Below, piece by piece: positions 1-7,492 of a stretch of DNA of 64,000 bases. The notes under the pieces were generated by a model. That model made no database searches. It saw only the letters and a list, made by a program, of their open reading frames with translations, and was not told where the DNA came from. How positions within the stretch are numbered: the stretch's first letter is position 1; each line of letters starts with the position of its first letter. The position numbers and the translations under genes were made by a program. Origin of the DNA: Bacillus_AB infantis_C (GTDB lineage: Bacteria; Bacillota; Bacilli; Bacillales; Cytobacillaceae); NCBI RefSeq assembly GCF_050107595.1, contig NZ_JBNILH010000012.1, positions 62,001 to 126,000 of the forward strand, read 5' to 3'.

Positions 1-681
1 TGCAATGGCTGTAATTTTAGCTAGCTGCTCTATTTCCCTGCCTTTCAGGCCAAGGGGGTATCCCCTTCCGTCTTCTCTTTCATGATGCTGCAGAACAATA
101 AGGGCCGCTTTGGGGCTGACATCTTCCAAATCCCTCACCATTTCATATCCATACACAGAATGAAGTTTCATTTCTTCATATTCTGATAGGGTAAGCTTTC
201 CGGGTTTTGAGAGAATTGCATCTGGAATCTTAATTTTACCAATATCATGAAGGATGGATCCAAGAAGCAAATCCTCCATCAGGGCTCCGCCAATACCAAG
301 CCAGCGCCCGATCATCCCGGCTATCATACTGACACATACAGCATGGCTGGAAGTATATCTGTCTTTTCGGTCGAGCAGATGGAAAAAATGAGGCACTCCG
401 GGAATCTCCGCAAGTGTCCGGATGGCAGGCAATATATCTGTTTTGATTGCAGTTATTCCGACCCCATTCCCTAATCTTACTCCGGCAAATATATCCTCCA
501 CCTGCCTCACCGCATCATCGATCAGCACGGCAGCATTCTTTCCGCCTTCCCCATCGCTCATCCGGCCTGAATCCATTCCCGGAGGGCCTTGCCTGTCTCT
601 TTTCAGCTGGAAAAGGAGCCGATCGATTTCTGCTGAAGATAAAGGCTTCTCCCTGCCGGGTTCCTTAAAGTTTCTCACCAT
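1..681 (-). CDS. HD-GYP domain protein, C-terminus cut by window edge
   Basis: The reading frame runs off the left edge, so only about the first 227 residues are visible. An N-terminal region of about 105 residues with no recognised domain is followed by an HD-GYP domain: the metal-binding HDIGK motif, then HHER and the signature DGRGYP. Proteins of this family hydrolyse the second messenger cyclic di-GMP, and the metal-binding residues seen here are intact, so activity is plausible. Start is uncertain: ATG at 681 and GTG at 678 follow a GGGGTG stretch, and ATG at 693 lies upstream in frame. It is transcribed away from cspD. Family assignment is firm; the substrate is inference. Confidence 0.85.
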   Translation of the reverse strand, partial: MVRNFKEPGREKPLSSAEIDRLLFQLKRDRQGPPGMDSGRMSDGEGGKNAAVLIDDAVRQVEDIFAGVRLGNGVGITAIKTDILPAIRTLAEIPGVPHFFHLLDRKDRYTSSHAVCVSMIAGMIGRWLGIGGALMEDLLLGSILHDIGKIKIPDAILSKPGKLTLSEYEEMKLHSVYGYEMVRDLEDVSPKAALIVLQHHEREDGRGYPLGLKGREIEQLAKITAIA

Positions 682-823
682 CTCACCCCGCATGCAGAAC
701 TATTTTACAGCTTAAATTTTAACAAAAACAGGAAACGTCACCTATCATTTTTTGTGATTTTTTCTATAAATATAAAAGATTCAAAAAATTCCAGAGATTA
801 TTGTAAAAATTCTGCATTATTCC

Positions 824-852
824 TTGACTGGAAATTTTCCTTCGTGTATATT
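824..852 (+). promoter_or_regulatory. SigA-type promoter of the cold shock gene
   Basis: TTGACT (824-829), 17-base spacer, TATATT (847-852). Transcription from here gives an untranslated leader of more than 100 bases before the cold shock gene. Long leaders of this kind are typical of csp genes and often control mRNA stability and translation with temperature. Confidence 0.7.
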
Positions 853-972
853 ATAGACATCATTTAACAGAATAATTTTCTGATTTTTCCAGAATGGGTT
901 AATTATTCTGCTAATGATAATATTTATTTCGACACACTCTGTGTCTTGAAAGGCTTAGGAGGAAAAGTTCAC

Positions 973-1173
973 ATGCAAAACGGTAAAGTTAAATGGTTCA
1001 ATAACGAAAAAGGTTTTGGTTTTATCGAAGTTGAAGGCGGAGACGATGTGTTCGTTCACTTCACTGCTATCCAAGGCGACGGCTTCAAGTCTTTGGAAGA
1101 AGGCCAGGAAGTTTCTTTCGAAATCGTTGAAGGAAACCGCGGACCTCAAGCAGCTAATGTTGTAAAACTTTAA
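973..1173 (+). CDS. cspD: Cold shock protein CspD
   Basis: 66-residue single OB-fold nucleic acid chaperone. The RNP1 motif KGFGFIEV and the RNP2 motif VFVHF are both present, and the length matches Bacillus Csp proteins. It binds single-stranded RNA and DNA and prevents mRNA structure at low temperature and in stationary phase. Start ATG at 973 lies 10 bases after AGGAGG (957-962); an upstream in-frame start at 946 has no such site. Its position next to ypeQ-ypeP matches B. subtilis cspD. CspB and CspC are close paralogs, so the letter rests on synteny. Confidence 0.9.
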   Translation: MQNGKVKWFNNEKGFGFIEVEGGDDVFVHFTAIQGDGFKSLEEGQEVSFEIVEGNRGPQAANVVKL

Positions 1174-1216
1174 TCAGCACTTATAGATAATTGGACCATT
1201 GGGGGCCAATTAAAAA

Positions 1217-1242
1217 AGGGTGGCATATTGCCAGCCTTTTTT
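1217..1242 (+). terminator. Terminator of cspD
   Basis: GGGTGGCA and its imperfect complement TGCCAGCC form a short hairpin followed by a run of T. An A-run precedes it, so it could also act on the opposite strand. Confidence 0.7.
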
Positions 1243-1258
1243 ACATAGGTAAATGAAA

Positions 1259-1312
1259 GCGGCAGCAGACTGTTATTAGGACAGTCTGCTGCCGCATTTT
1301 TTTATTTTTTCC
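1259..1312 (+). terminator. Strong second hairpin after cspD
   Basis: A perfect 15-base-pair stem (1259-1273 with 1281-1295), 7-base loop, then a long T-rich tract on the plus strand. The stop codon of the minus-strand zinc-finger gene lies in the loop, so this DNA is used on both strands. Confidence 0.8.
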
Positions 1313-1452
1313 CCGATTGTGCATTGAGTTATGCAAAATCGGTGAGCGAACCTCTTCCCTTTTTCTTCCTTGTGATGCTTGTGGAGAAAGCAGCCTTTAC
1401 AGTACTGTTCCATAAGCTCTTCTGTTTCTTTATAAATATCCTTCCGTTCCAA
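1276..1452 (-). CDS. ypeQ: Small zinc-finger protein, YpeQ-like
   Basis: 58 residues beginning at TTG 1452, which follows GGAAGGAAAG at a suitable distance; ATG 1413 is a later alternative. It has CKGC, then FCITQC followed by IGEK, the pattern of the Bacillus family of short zinc fingers with a C2HC-I-x2-C arrangement. Function is unknown. The last codons and the stop lie inside the large hairpin at 1259-1295. B. subtilis has ypeQ of similar size at this position between cspD and ypeP. The call is by motif and position. Confidence 0.7.
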   Translation of the reverse strand: MERKDIYKETEELMEQYCKGCFLHKHHKEEKGKRFAHRFCITQCTIGEKIKKCGSRLS

Positions 1453-1495
1453 CTCTTTCCTTCCTTTCCTCTGCAGAAAACAGTTATTCCAGCCT

Positions 1496-2152
1496 TTAGA
1501 TGATCTGCATTTTGCTGTTGATCAGCTTTCCTTCCAGCGCCTGGCTGGCCAGCTTATCTGCTTCTTTATTCTCTGATCTCGGTATTGGCTCATATTTCGG
1601 CTCAATTCCCAGCTTGTTTATTTTTTCTTCAATCCGGTCAAGCCATCTGTTCAAACTTTCTTCATAACAAGGCCATTCTCCCTCAAGCTGCTTAAGCACG
1701 ACCTGTGAATCACCCAGGAAACGGCATGTCATATGATGCGCTCCCATTTCTTCCAGCAGTGTAACAGCATAATGCATCGCGGCGTACTCAGCTTCGTTAT
1801 TTGTATCCATTTCGCTGATTTTTTCATTTGCCCGGATGCGGAATTTCTTTTTCCCCTGCTTATAATAAATGACTGCTCCCAGTCCCGCCTGATAGGTATC
1901 TTTATTGAATCCGCCATCAAAGTATATTGTTATATCATGAGGCTCGGCTTCCACTTCAGCCAGCAGCTTCCTCATTTCCTTTAAGGACCAGCCGGTCCCC
2001 ATCTCATCGAAAAACTCAAGATCCAGGGCCTTTCCTCCCTTTTCGAGGTCTCCGCCAAGTTCCAGCGCAGTTTCCCCGTCCATCCAGTCAGAGGTGAACC
2101 GGATTCCGTCTGTTCCTTTGAGCCTGTAGAGCCACTCTAACTTGTATTTCAT
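1496..2152 (-). CDS. ypeP: RNase H-like protein YpeP
   Basis: 218 residues. The N-terminal ~70 residues are a separate small region; from about residue 75 an RNase H fold follows, with acidic positions in DGGFNKD, NNEAEY, LGDSQVV and NKEADKLA that match the DEDD catalytic set. It would cut RNA in RNA-DNA hybrids if active; B. subtilis relatives of this type have been reported to be weak or inactive, so activity is not assumed. Start ATG at 2152 follows AAAGGCGG; the longer frame to 2212 has no ribosome binding site. Confidence 0.8.
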   Translation of the reverse strand: MKYKLEWLYRLKGTDGIRFTSDWMDGETALELGGDLEKGGKALDLEFFDEMGTGWSLKEMRKLLAEVEAEPHDITIYFDGGFNKDTYQAGLGAVIYYKQGKKKFRIRANEKISEMDTNNEAEYAAMHYAVTLLEEMGAHHMTCRFLGDSQVVLKQLEGEWPCYEESLNRWLDRIEEKINKLGIEPKYEPIPRSENKEADKLASQALEGKLINSKMQII

Positions 2153-2275
2153 AGTATCCGCCTTTCGCTTCTGTATCAAGTATTTGTTTAGCCTATTCCA
2201 AGCAGGGCACAAGTATCACAAAATTGCTAAAACTTTCACTTTTACTAAGATGTGTCTTTCCTTCTATATTCACGC

Positions 2276-2281
2276 TATAAT
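2276..2281 (+). promoter_or_regulatory. -10 element of the queuosine transporter promoter
   Basis: Perfect TATAAT 22 bases before the preQ1 riboswitch. The -35 region at about 2253-2258 is a poor match. Confidence 0.55.
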
Positions 2282-2302
2282 GGTCAAGGACAATTAAATA
2301 TA

Positions 2303-2342
2303 TGGCGGTTCGCAACTTCCCGCACTATCAAAACTAGGAGGA
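2303..2342 (+). promoter_or_regulatory. PreQ1-I riboswitch
   Basis: Stem P1 is GCGG (2305-2308) with CCGC (2320-2323), the loop begins TTCGCAAC, and the downstream A-rich tail AAAACTAGG runs into the ribosome binding site AGGAGG. This matches the type I preQ1 aptamer of Bacillus in size, loop start and tail. Because the tail merges with the Shine-Dalgarno sequence, ligand binding would block translation of the next gene when preQ1 is plentiful. Confidence 0.85.
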
Positions 2343-2346
2343 TCTT

Positions 2347-3048
2347 ATGTTTAACGAATGGTTTGGCTTCATTTTTGCTTTAGTTAATTTTGCTTTCGTA
2401 CTACTATTTTACCGCATTTTCGGCAAAACCGGACTTTTTGTCTGGATTGGCCTTTCTACTGTACTTGCCAATCTGCAGGTCATTAAAACAATTGAAATAT
2501 TCGGGATGACTGCAACCCTCGGAAATGCCATGTATGGCACCGCCTTCCTTGTCACGGACATCCTGAACGAAAAGTACGGTAAAGAAGAGGCAAAAAAAGC
2601 GGTCTGGCTTGGATTTTTGACACTTCTGTCCATGACAGTGATCATGCAGATGGTGCTGCTTTTCCAGCCTCATGAAATCGATATGGCACAAGGTGCATTA
2701 AGTACGATTTTCTCGTTTCTTCCGCAAATAGCGCTGGGAAGCCTTGCAGCTTATCTTGCAAGCCAGTTCCTGGATGTATACATTTTTCAATTCCTGAAAA
2801 GGAAGTTCCCTAAAGACAATCAATTTTGGATCAGAAATAACGGGAGTACGATCATCAGCCAATTTATTGATACACTCGTTTTTACCGGGATTGCTTTTGC
2901 AGGGGTCTTTCCATTCAATGAATGGATCCAGATATTCATTACAACTTACCTGCTGAAATTCATCGTTGCCATCCTGGATACGCCTTTTGGATATCTTGCC
3001 AAGAAAATGCATAAAAAAAGCAAGGCGCAAACAGCTGTTGATCAATAG
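2347..3048 (+). CDS. ypdP: Queuosine precursor transporter (VUT/YhhQ family)
   Basis: 233 residues, about six hydrophobic segments. The conserved core includes GTAFLVTDILNEKYG and ISQFIDTLVFTG, diagnostic of the vitamin uptake transporter family (COG1738) that imports the queuosine precursors preQ0 and preQ1. The preQ1 riboswitch directly in front supports this substrate. Start ATG follows AGGAGG at 2337-2341. It is followed by its own terminator, so it is a single-gene transcript. The ypdP name comes from synteny with B. subtilis. Confidence 0.92.
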   Translation: MFNEWFGFIFALVNFAFVLLFYRIFGKTGLFVWIGLSTVLANLQVIKTIEIFGMTATLGNAMYGTAFLVTDILNEKYGKEEAKKAVWLGFLTLLSMTVIMQMVLLFQPHEIDMAQGALSTIFSFLPQIALGSLAAYLASQFLDVYIFQFLKRKFPKDNQFWIRNNGSTIISQFIDTLVFTGIAFAGVFPFNEWIQIFITTYLLKFIVAILDTPFGYLAKKMHKKSKAQTAVDQ

Positions 3049-3055
3049 AATGAAG

Positions 3056-3080
3056 AGAGTGCCGCGGCACTCTTTTTTTT
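3056..3080 (+). terminator. Terminator of the queuosine transporter
   Basis: AGAGTGCC (3056-3063) pairs with GGCACTCT (3066-3073), followed by a T-run. Confidence 0.9.
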
Positions 3081-3187
3081 GCATTCTCGGTGATAAGAAA
3101 AAGCCGTTTCTGTGATAAACTTACATATAGTGTTACCCGTTCTCATCCAGGATAAGCAAGGTTATTCTTTAATATGGAGGATTTGCG

Positions 3188-3595
3188 ATGATCGAAGTAT
3201 ATATCGACGGTGCAAGCGCCGGCAACCCGGGACCAAGCGGCGCCGGGATTTTCATCAAGGCTGGAGGTTCTGTTGAACGCCATAGCATACCGCTCGGCGA
3301 GATGAGCAACCATGAGGCAGAATATCATGCTTTCATCCGCGCACTGGAAATTTGCCTGGAAAATGGCTACAGGACCGTTTCTTTTCGGACAGATTCCCAG
3401 CTTGTTAATGCAGCAGTCGAGAAGGAATTCGTCAAGAACCCCCTTTACAGCGGCCTGCTTGAAAAAGCTCTGGGCCTATCCAGGCAGTTCGACCTTTTCT
3501 TTATGAAGTGGATTCCAAGCAGTGAAAATAAAACAGCAGATGAACTGGCCAGGAAAGCAGTCCGCGGCAATGGGAAAGAAGGGACCGCCGGATGA
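3188..3595 (+). CDS. ypdQ: RNase HI-like protein YpdQ
   Basis: 135 residues forming a single RNase H fold. The catalytic acidic residues are in DGASAGNPGPSGAG, NHEAEYHAF, RTDSQL and NKTADELA, so all four DEDD positions are present. Proteins of this group lack the basic handle of E. coli RNase HI. It starts at ATG 3188 after GGAGG, and its last four bases overlap the start of the following transporter (ATGA), so the two are translationally coupled. Confidence 0.85.
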   Translation: MIEVYIDGASAGNPGPSGAGIFIKAGGSVERHSIPLGEMSNHEAEYHAFIRALEICLENGYRTVSFRTDSQLVNAAVEKEFVKNPLYSGLLEKALGLSRQFDLFFMKWIPSSENKTADELARKAVRGNGKEGTAG

Positions 3596-4515
3596 TACAG
3601 TCACGATCCCTAGCAGATATCTCTCTTCTTCTGGTCGCACTCGTTTGGGGTGCGACGTTTGTGCTGGTCCAGAATGCCATTTCTTTTCTGGAGCCTTTCA
3701 CTTTTAATGCGATCCGTTTTTTTATCGCCGGGGCGCTTCTTGCGGTGTGGCTCTTTATTTTTAAACGGGAGCAGCTGGTCCATCTCAATTGGAAGCTGGT
3801 GTCCTCCGGCATATTTATAGGCCTTTGGCTGTTTGCAGGATATGCGTTCCAGACAGCCGGCCTTCTTTATACAACCTCTTCAAAAGCAGGCTTCATTACA
3901 GGCTTAAGTGTAGTCATGGTCCCTTTATTGGCATTTGCTCTTTTGAAAATTAAGCCAGGCGGCAACAGTATCATCGGAGTGGCAGCTGCGGCTGCCGGCC
4001 TCTATCTGCTTGCCATGACAGACGCATCTTCCCTGAATAAAGGGGATATGCTGACTCTTGTCTGTGCTGCAGGATTTGCCCTTCATATCATTTTCACCGG
4101 CAATTTCAGCAAACACCATCCGGCCCTTCTTTTGACTGTTGTGCAAATTTTGACTGTGGCAGGTCTTTCAAGTGTTTCTGCTATTTTATTCGAGGATTGG
4201 CAGTCAGCCCTTAATCCTGATATCATCCTCGAAGGAAATGTTGTTACAGCTTTGCTGGTGACTTCCATATTTGCCACAGCTCTTGCCTTTTTGGCACAAA
4301 CTGCCTTCCAGAAATTCACCACTCCCACTAGAGTGGCGCTTATATTTGCAATGGAGCCAGTCTTTGCAGCTGCAGCCGGCTATTTCTGGGCAGGGGACCG
4401 CCTTACAATTTCAGCACTTGCTGGATGCGGCTTGATTTTTGCGGGGATGGTCTATGCAGAAATGCCTTCAAGGAAGGAAAAAAAAGCAGTGGCTTCTGAG
4501 CAAAAATCGGCCTAA
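3592..4515 (+). CDS. EamA/DMT family transporter
   Basis: 307 residues, ten predicted membrane helices in two EamA repeats. The start has the typical LLLVALVWGATFVLVQNA and the second half AMEPVFAAAAGYFWAG, both hallmarks of the drug/metabolite transporter superfamily. The C-terminus is short and lysine-rich, expected in the cytoplasm. It overlaps ypdQ by four bases and so shares its transcript. Substrate unknown; members export amino acids, nucleosides or metabolites. Confidence 0.85.
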   Translation: MIQSRSLADISLLLVALVWGATFVLVQNAISFLEPFTFNAIRFFIAGALLAVWLFIFKREQLVHLNWKLVSSGIFIGLWLFAGYAFQTAGLLYTTSSKAGFITGLSVVMVPLLAFALLKIKPGGNSIIGVAAAAAGLYLLAMTDASSLNKGDMLTLVCAAGFALHIIFTGNFSKHHPALLLTVVQILTVAGLSSVSAILFEDWQSALNPDIILEGNVVTALLVTSIFATALAFLAQTAFQKFTTPTRVALIFAMEPVFAAAAGYFWAGDRLTISALAGCGLIFAGMVYAEMPSRKEKKAVASEQKSA

Positions 4516-4554
4516 TAAAGAAAACAGCAAAAAGGCCAGCTGAATGCCGGATAT

Positions 4555-4596
4555 AGAGACGAAAAGCCCTGGCACTTGCCAGGGCTTTTCGTCTCT
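4555..4596 (+). terminator. Long perfect hairpin after the EamA gene
   Basis: A perfect 20-base inverted repeat (4555-4574 with 4577-4596) around a 2-base centre, containing AAAAGCCC and GGGCTTTT. The T-run is inside the stem rather than after it. It probably ends the ypdQ-EamA transcript. Confidence 0.7.
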
Positions 4597-4625
4597 ACAG
4601 CTGCACCAGCTAAGTACCATTAGTT

Positions 4626-4656
4626 AAAAAAGAAGGGAGGCCTCGGCCTCCCTTCT
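4626..4656 (-). terminator. Terminator of the minus-strand gene at 4660
   Basis: AGAAGGGAGGCC (4631-4642) pairs with GGCCTCCCTTCT (4645-4656); read on the minus strand it is followed by TTTTT. Confidence 0.85.
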
Positions 4657-4659
4657 GGC

Positions 4660-4929
4660 TTATATAGCCAAAAGCTCTTTTTGTTTGATGAAATGGAGCG
4701 CTTCTTTGCGGGTCGTGATCCCATTTGCTATCAGCATTTCCAGCAGGGACACATAAAAGCTCCCATCAAAGGCTTTTTGTGCTTTTAATGTTATTTCGAT
4801 AGCGGCATTCGCCAGTTCATCCGAGGCATTCGTATATTGCTTGCCAAAGTATACAAACCCTTTTGCGTCCTCACGGAATTGAAAGCCTTTGCTTTCAAGG
4901 TGATTCAAATATTCTTCAACTGTTTTCAA
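4660..4929 (-). CDS. Small conserved protein of unknown function
   Basis: 89 residues, mixed charged, no membrane segment or signal peptide, apparently all alpha with a beta hairpin near FVYFGKQY. I do not recognise a named function; it resembles a short DUF-type protein found in Bacillaceae. It has its own terminator immediately downstream and lies 29 bases beyond the PAP2-like gene start region, in the same direction. Coding status is supported by its position between two well-defined genes and the terminator. Confidence 0.65.
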   Translation of the reverse strand: MKTVEEYLNHLESKGFQFREDAKGFVYFGKQYTNASDELANAAIEITLKAQKAFDGSFYVSLLEMLIANGITTRKEALHFIKQKELLAI

Positions 4930-4958
4930 TATGCTGCAGCTCCCTGAATCTTGTCATC

Positions 4959-5456
4959 CTATCTTCTAAATTTTACCTTAAATTTCGACAATTTTCTATC
5001 CTTTTTTGAAAGCAGATAGCCTGCCGAACCGGTCAGGATTCCAAGCAGGGCGCCTCCAAGCACTTCCTGAGGCTGATGCCCGAGCATTTCTTTAAGCTTT
5101 TTCGGTTTTTCTTCACTGAATTCAACAGCTTCGTCTTTGTGGACTTTATCCATCAGCTCTTCCATAGAGTTAACCTTCAAGGTCAGCTCGCCCGTCTGCC
5201 TCCGAATTCCCTGGGCATCGTACATGACAATCAGGCCGAACACAAGAGATAGAGCAAAATCAATTGTCGGCAGCCCGCGTTTCAGGGCGATGAACGTAGT
5301 CAGGGAAGACACTCCCGCTGAATGGGAGCTCGGCATCCCGCCTGTCTGAAAGAACAAACCCGGCTTCCATTCCCTTTTTTTAAAAAAGTGGAGCGGTATT
5401 TTCATGCCCTGGGCAAGAAAGATGCTGAGCAATGCTACAATGACTCCTTTATTCAA
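4959..5456 (-). CDS. Divergent PAP2 family membrane protein (YuiD-like)
   Basis: 165 residues. The motif GGMPSSHSA near residue 40 and GHQPQEVLGG near residue 130 define the DUF212 group of phosphatidic acid phosphatase-related proteins, with membrane segments at the N-terminus, around residue 70 and near the C-terminus. The histidines and serines of the PAP2 active site are retained, so a phosphatase acting on a lipid phosphate is possible but not shown. The basic tail KFKVKFRR is likely cytoplasmic. B. subtilis YuiD is the nearest relative I recall. Confidence 0.85.
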   Translation of the reverse strand: MNKGVIVALLSIFLAQGMKIPLHFFKKREWKPGLFFQTGGMPSSHSAGVSSLTTFIALKRGLPTIDFALSLVFGLIVMYDAQGIRRQTGELTLKVNSMEELMDKVHKDEAVEFSEEKPKKLKEMLGHQPQEVLGGALLGILTGSAGYLLSKKDRKLSKFKVKFRR

Positions 5457-5572
5457 TGGCCATCACCTCATTTTATATTGTGAAGATGAGCGGGTTTAAA
5501 TATTCGTTTGGCAAATACTAAAGCTGCAGGTGCAGAAATCAGCAGCTGCATCACTTTTCCGGAGGTGAACAC

Positions 5573-5710
5573 ATGAGTAAAAACGGCCATGCCAACAGAG
5601 GGAAAAAAGCCCCTGGCGTTAATCCCCAAGGCTACGGACAGGATGCCGAGTTTGCTGAAGAGCCCAAAAGCAAGCTGGAGAATGCTGCAAAAAAGAAAAA
5701 CACGAAATAA
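5573..5710 (+). CDS. sspL: Small acid-soluble spore protein SspL
   Basis: 45 residues, too short for many gene finders. The sequence has VNPQG, an acidic middle ending EEPKSKLE, and a lysine-rich end AAKKKNTK, the pattern of SspL, a minor spore-core protein made in the forespore under SigG. The start ATG follows GGAGGTG at good spacing. A 92-residue frame on the opposite strand is a shadow. A short stem GGAGCTGC/GCAGCTCC (5719-5741) follows. The gene lies convergent with ypcP. Confidence 0.85.
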   Translation: MSKNGHANRGKKAPGVNPQGYGQDAEFAEEPKSKLENAAKKKNTK

Positions 5711-5764
5711 CAGCAAAAGGAGCTGCAGCTGTAGCAGCTCCTCCATTCTTGTATAATGCTGAAC

Positions 5765-6664
5765 TCAGGCTAAGCTTTTGCTTTCCTCAAGCTTTTCGAG
5801 ATGCCTGTACAGCCCCCTTAATTCCAGTTCACTGAACTTTTCCATTGCCTTCTGGCGATTGATTTTATAAACAGCATCTTCCAGTACGCATTCGACTGGA
5901 ACATCGCATTTAATCTCTGCCAGCTGCCTGCTTAGATGGAGCATTTCCAGCCCCTCTTCGATCTTTGCTTTCTGCGCTTTTGTGAGCTTATCGAGATTCT
6001 CGATGACGCCATCCACATGTTCGAACTGCTGCAAAAGCTTTAATGCTGTCTTTTCGCCGATTCCTTTAACACCAGGATAGTTATCGCTTGGATCTCCCAT
6101 AAAAGCTTTGAGGTCGATCATCTGCCTTGGCATAATCCCTTTTTCTTCATAAAATGTGTCTGCTGTATGGACAAGATAATTGCCAAAGCCTTTTTTAAGC
6201 AGGATGACCGAAATATCTTGGTCAAGGAGCTGCAAAATATCCTGGTCGCCCGTCAGGATTGCAACCCTGGCCTCCGGCTGAAGCTTTTTCGCAATCGTGC
6301 CGATGCAGTCATCGGCTTCAAAACCAGCCAGCCCGATATTGGGGATATCCAGAGCTTCTACAGCTTCTTTGACCAGATCAAACTGTGGAAGCAGTTCGAT
6401 CGGAGCTTCCGAGCGGTTTGCTTTATAATCGCTGAACATTTCAGTCCTGAAGGTTTTGCTGCCCATATCCCAGCAAACAGCCACATGTGTTGGCTTAAAG
6501 GATGATACGGCCGTAAAAAAATGCTTCAGGAATCCCTGAATCGCATTAGTCGGAACCCCTTTTGAATTTATCATAAACTGGCCGGTGACAGCAGTAGCAA
6601 AGAATGCCCTGAATAACAGTGCCATGCCATCAACAAGCAGCAGCGAAGGTTTATTTTCATTCAT
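5765..6664 (-). CDS. ypcP: 5'-3' exonuclease YpcP
   Basis: 299 residues, similar in size to the free-standing 5' nuclease domain of DNA polymerase I. Acidic metal-binding motifs are visible: LLLVDGMALLFRA at the N-terminus, AGFEADDCIG and LTGDQDILQL in the middle, and DPSDNYPGVKGIGEKTA, which is the helix-hairpin-helix region. It removes RNA primers and flaps and overlaps in function with PolA and RNase HI. The start ATG at 6664 follows AAGGGG by 8 bases; the in-frame ATG at 6691 lacks a site. A TATAAT on the minus strand near 6700 is the likely -10. Confidence 0.93.
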   Translation of the reverse strand: MNENKPSLLLVDGMALLFRAFFATAVTGQFMINSKGVPTNAIQGFLKHFFTAVSSFKPTHVAVCWDMGSKTFRTEMFSDYKANRSEAPIELLPQFDLVKEAVEALDIPNIGLAGFEADDCIGTIAKKLQPEARVAILTGDQDILQLLDQDISVILLKKGFGNYLVHTADTFYEEKGIMPRQMIDLKAFMGDPSDNYPGVKGIGEKTALKLLQQFEHVDGVIENLDKLTKAQKAKIEEGLEMLHLSRQLAEIKCDVPVECVLEDAVYKINRQKAMEKFSELELRGLYRHLEKLEESKSLA

Positions 6665-6754
6665 TTTGTACAGCCCCTTTTCTCTTTTCATATTTCTCTA
6701 TTATAACATGAATGAAAGCATGGCTTTCCTGTAAAGATTTAGGGTCCTTTAACG

Positions 6755-6777
6755 GAAAAAAGGCCCTGGTCAGGCCT
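6755..6777 (-). terminator. Terminator of the membrane protein gene
   Basis: AGGCC (6773-6777 complement) and GGCCT form a 5-base-pair stem followed on the minus strand by TTTTTT. Confidence 0.6.
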
Positions 6778-6794
6778 CTCCGCTTTCAGCTCCA

Positions 6795-7403
6795 TTACTC
6801 TGCCGGAGGATCTTTCTTAACAATCTCTATTCCCTTTTCTTTAAGTACATACTGCATGGCGACCCTTGCTTTGACTACATTGTTATTCAGAACCATGGAA
6901 TATTTCTTTCCATCTTTGAAGGTCACAATGAATTTGTCATCAGTTGCTATTCCGCCTGATAGTTTGGCTGTCTGCTCTGCAGCTGCCACTTCATCCCATG
7001 TGTACGTTTTTTCCTTCAGTGAAAAAATAGGGTCGATTGTTATGCCGTTCTGGTCTGCATAATGATAGCCATCTGTACTAAGCAGGATGAACAGCACTCC
7101 AATAACAGCACTGACTGCCAATAACCCTTTCACTCCTGTTGTCATTCTCTGCTTGCTAAGCAGTACAGCTGCAGTTATGCATATGGCTGCAATCAGCAGA
7201 AGGCCGGCGATGAAAACGCCATAAGCAGCCCTCAAAGGTTCAAAAAACCATTCCCCCGACGGTGAAAATAGGATTTCCTGCAGAGGTATCAGGATGAAGA
7301 TCGGGACAAAAAATGACGACAATATCAAGATGATCGCCAACGAAACAAAGATTTGGCTCTTTTCCGTTTTTCTCTTTTTTGTAATAGTATAGCCTGTACT
7401 CAT
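6795..7403 (-). CDS. Membrane protein of unknown function
   Basis: 202 residues with three hydrophobic segments (about 18-40, 56-82 and 93-112), then a soluble C-terminal domain of about 85 residues containing TYTWDEV and FIVTFKDGKKYSM. The domain layout suggests an integral membrane protein whose C-terminal beta-rich domain resembles PH-like domains of small Bacillus membrane proteins. I do not recognise a named family. Start ATG 7403 follows AGGGGGATC; the longer frame to 7451 is unlikely. Confidence 0.75.
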   Translation of the reverse strand: MSTGYTITKKRKTEKSQIFVSLAIILILSSFFVPIFILIPLQEILFSPSGEWFFEPLRAAYGVFIAGLLLIAAICITAAVLLSKQRMTTGVKGLLAVSAVIGVLFILLSTDGYHYADQNGITIDPIFSLKEKTYTWDEVAAAEQTAKLSGGIATDDKFIVTFKDGKKYSMVLNNNVVKARVAMQYVLKEKGIEIVKKDPPAE

Positions 7404-7463
7404 GAAAAAAGATCCCCCTATTAAAGTTTCAGAACCTTCCCAATTATACAATAGAAGAAAAAG

Positions 7464-7492
7464 TAAAAAAATCCCTTTTAAGGGATTTTTTT
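7464..7492 (-). terminator. Terminator of the sulfurtransferase operon
   Basis: AAAAAAATCCCTT pairs with AAGGGATTTTTTT around a short TTA-containing loop. A- and T-runs on both sides make it bidirectional. The stop codon of the sulfurtransferase lies in it. Confidence 0.85.

Noticed and set aside
5468..5746. 92-codon minus-strand frame
   Set aside because: Hydrophobic shadow opposite sspL, which has a good ribosome binding site and known family ending.
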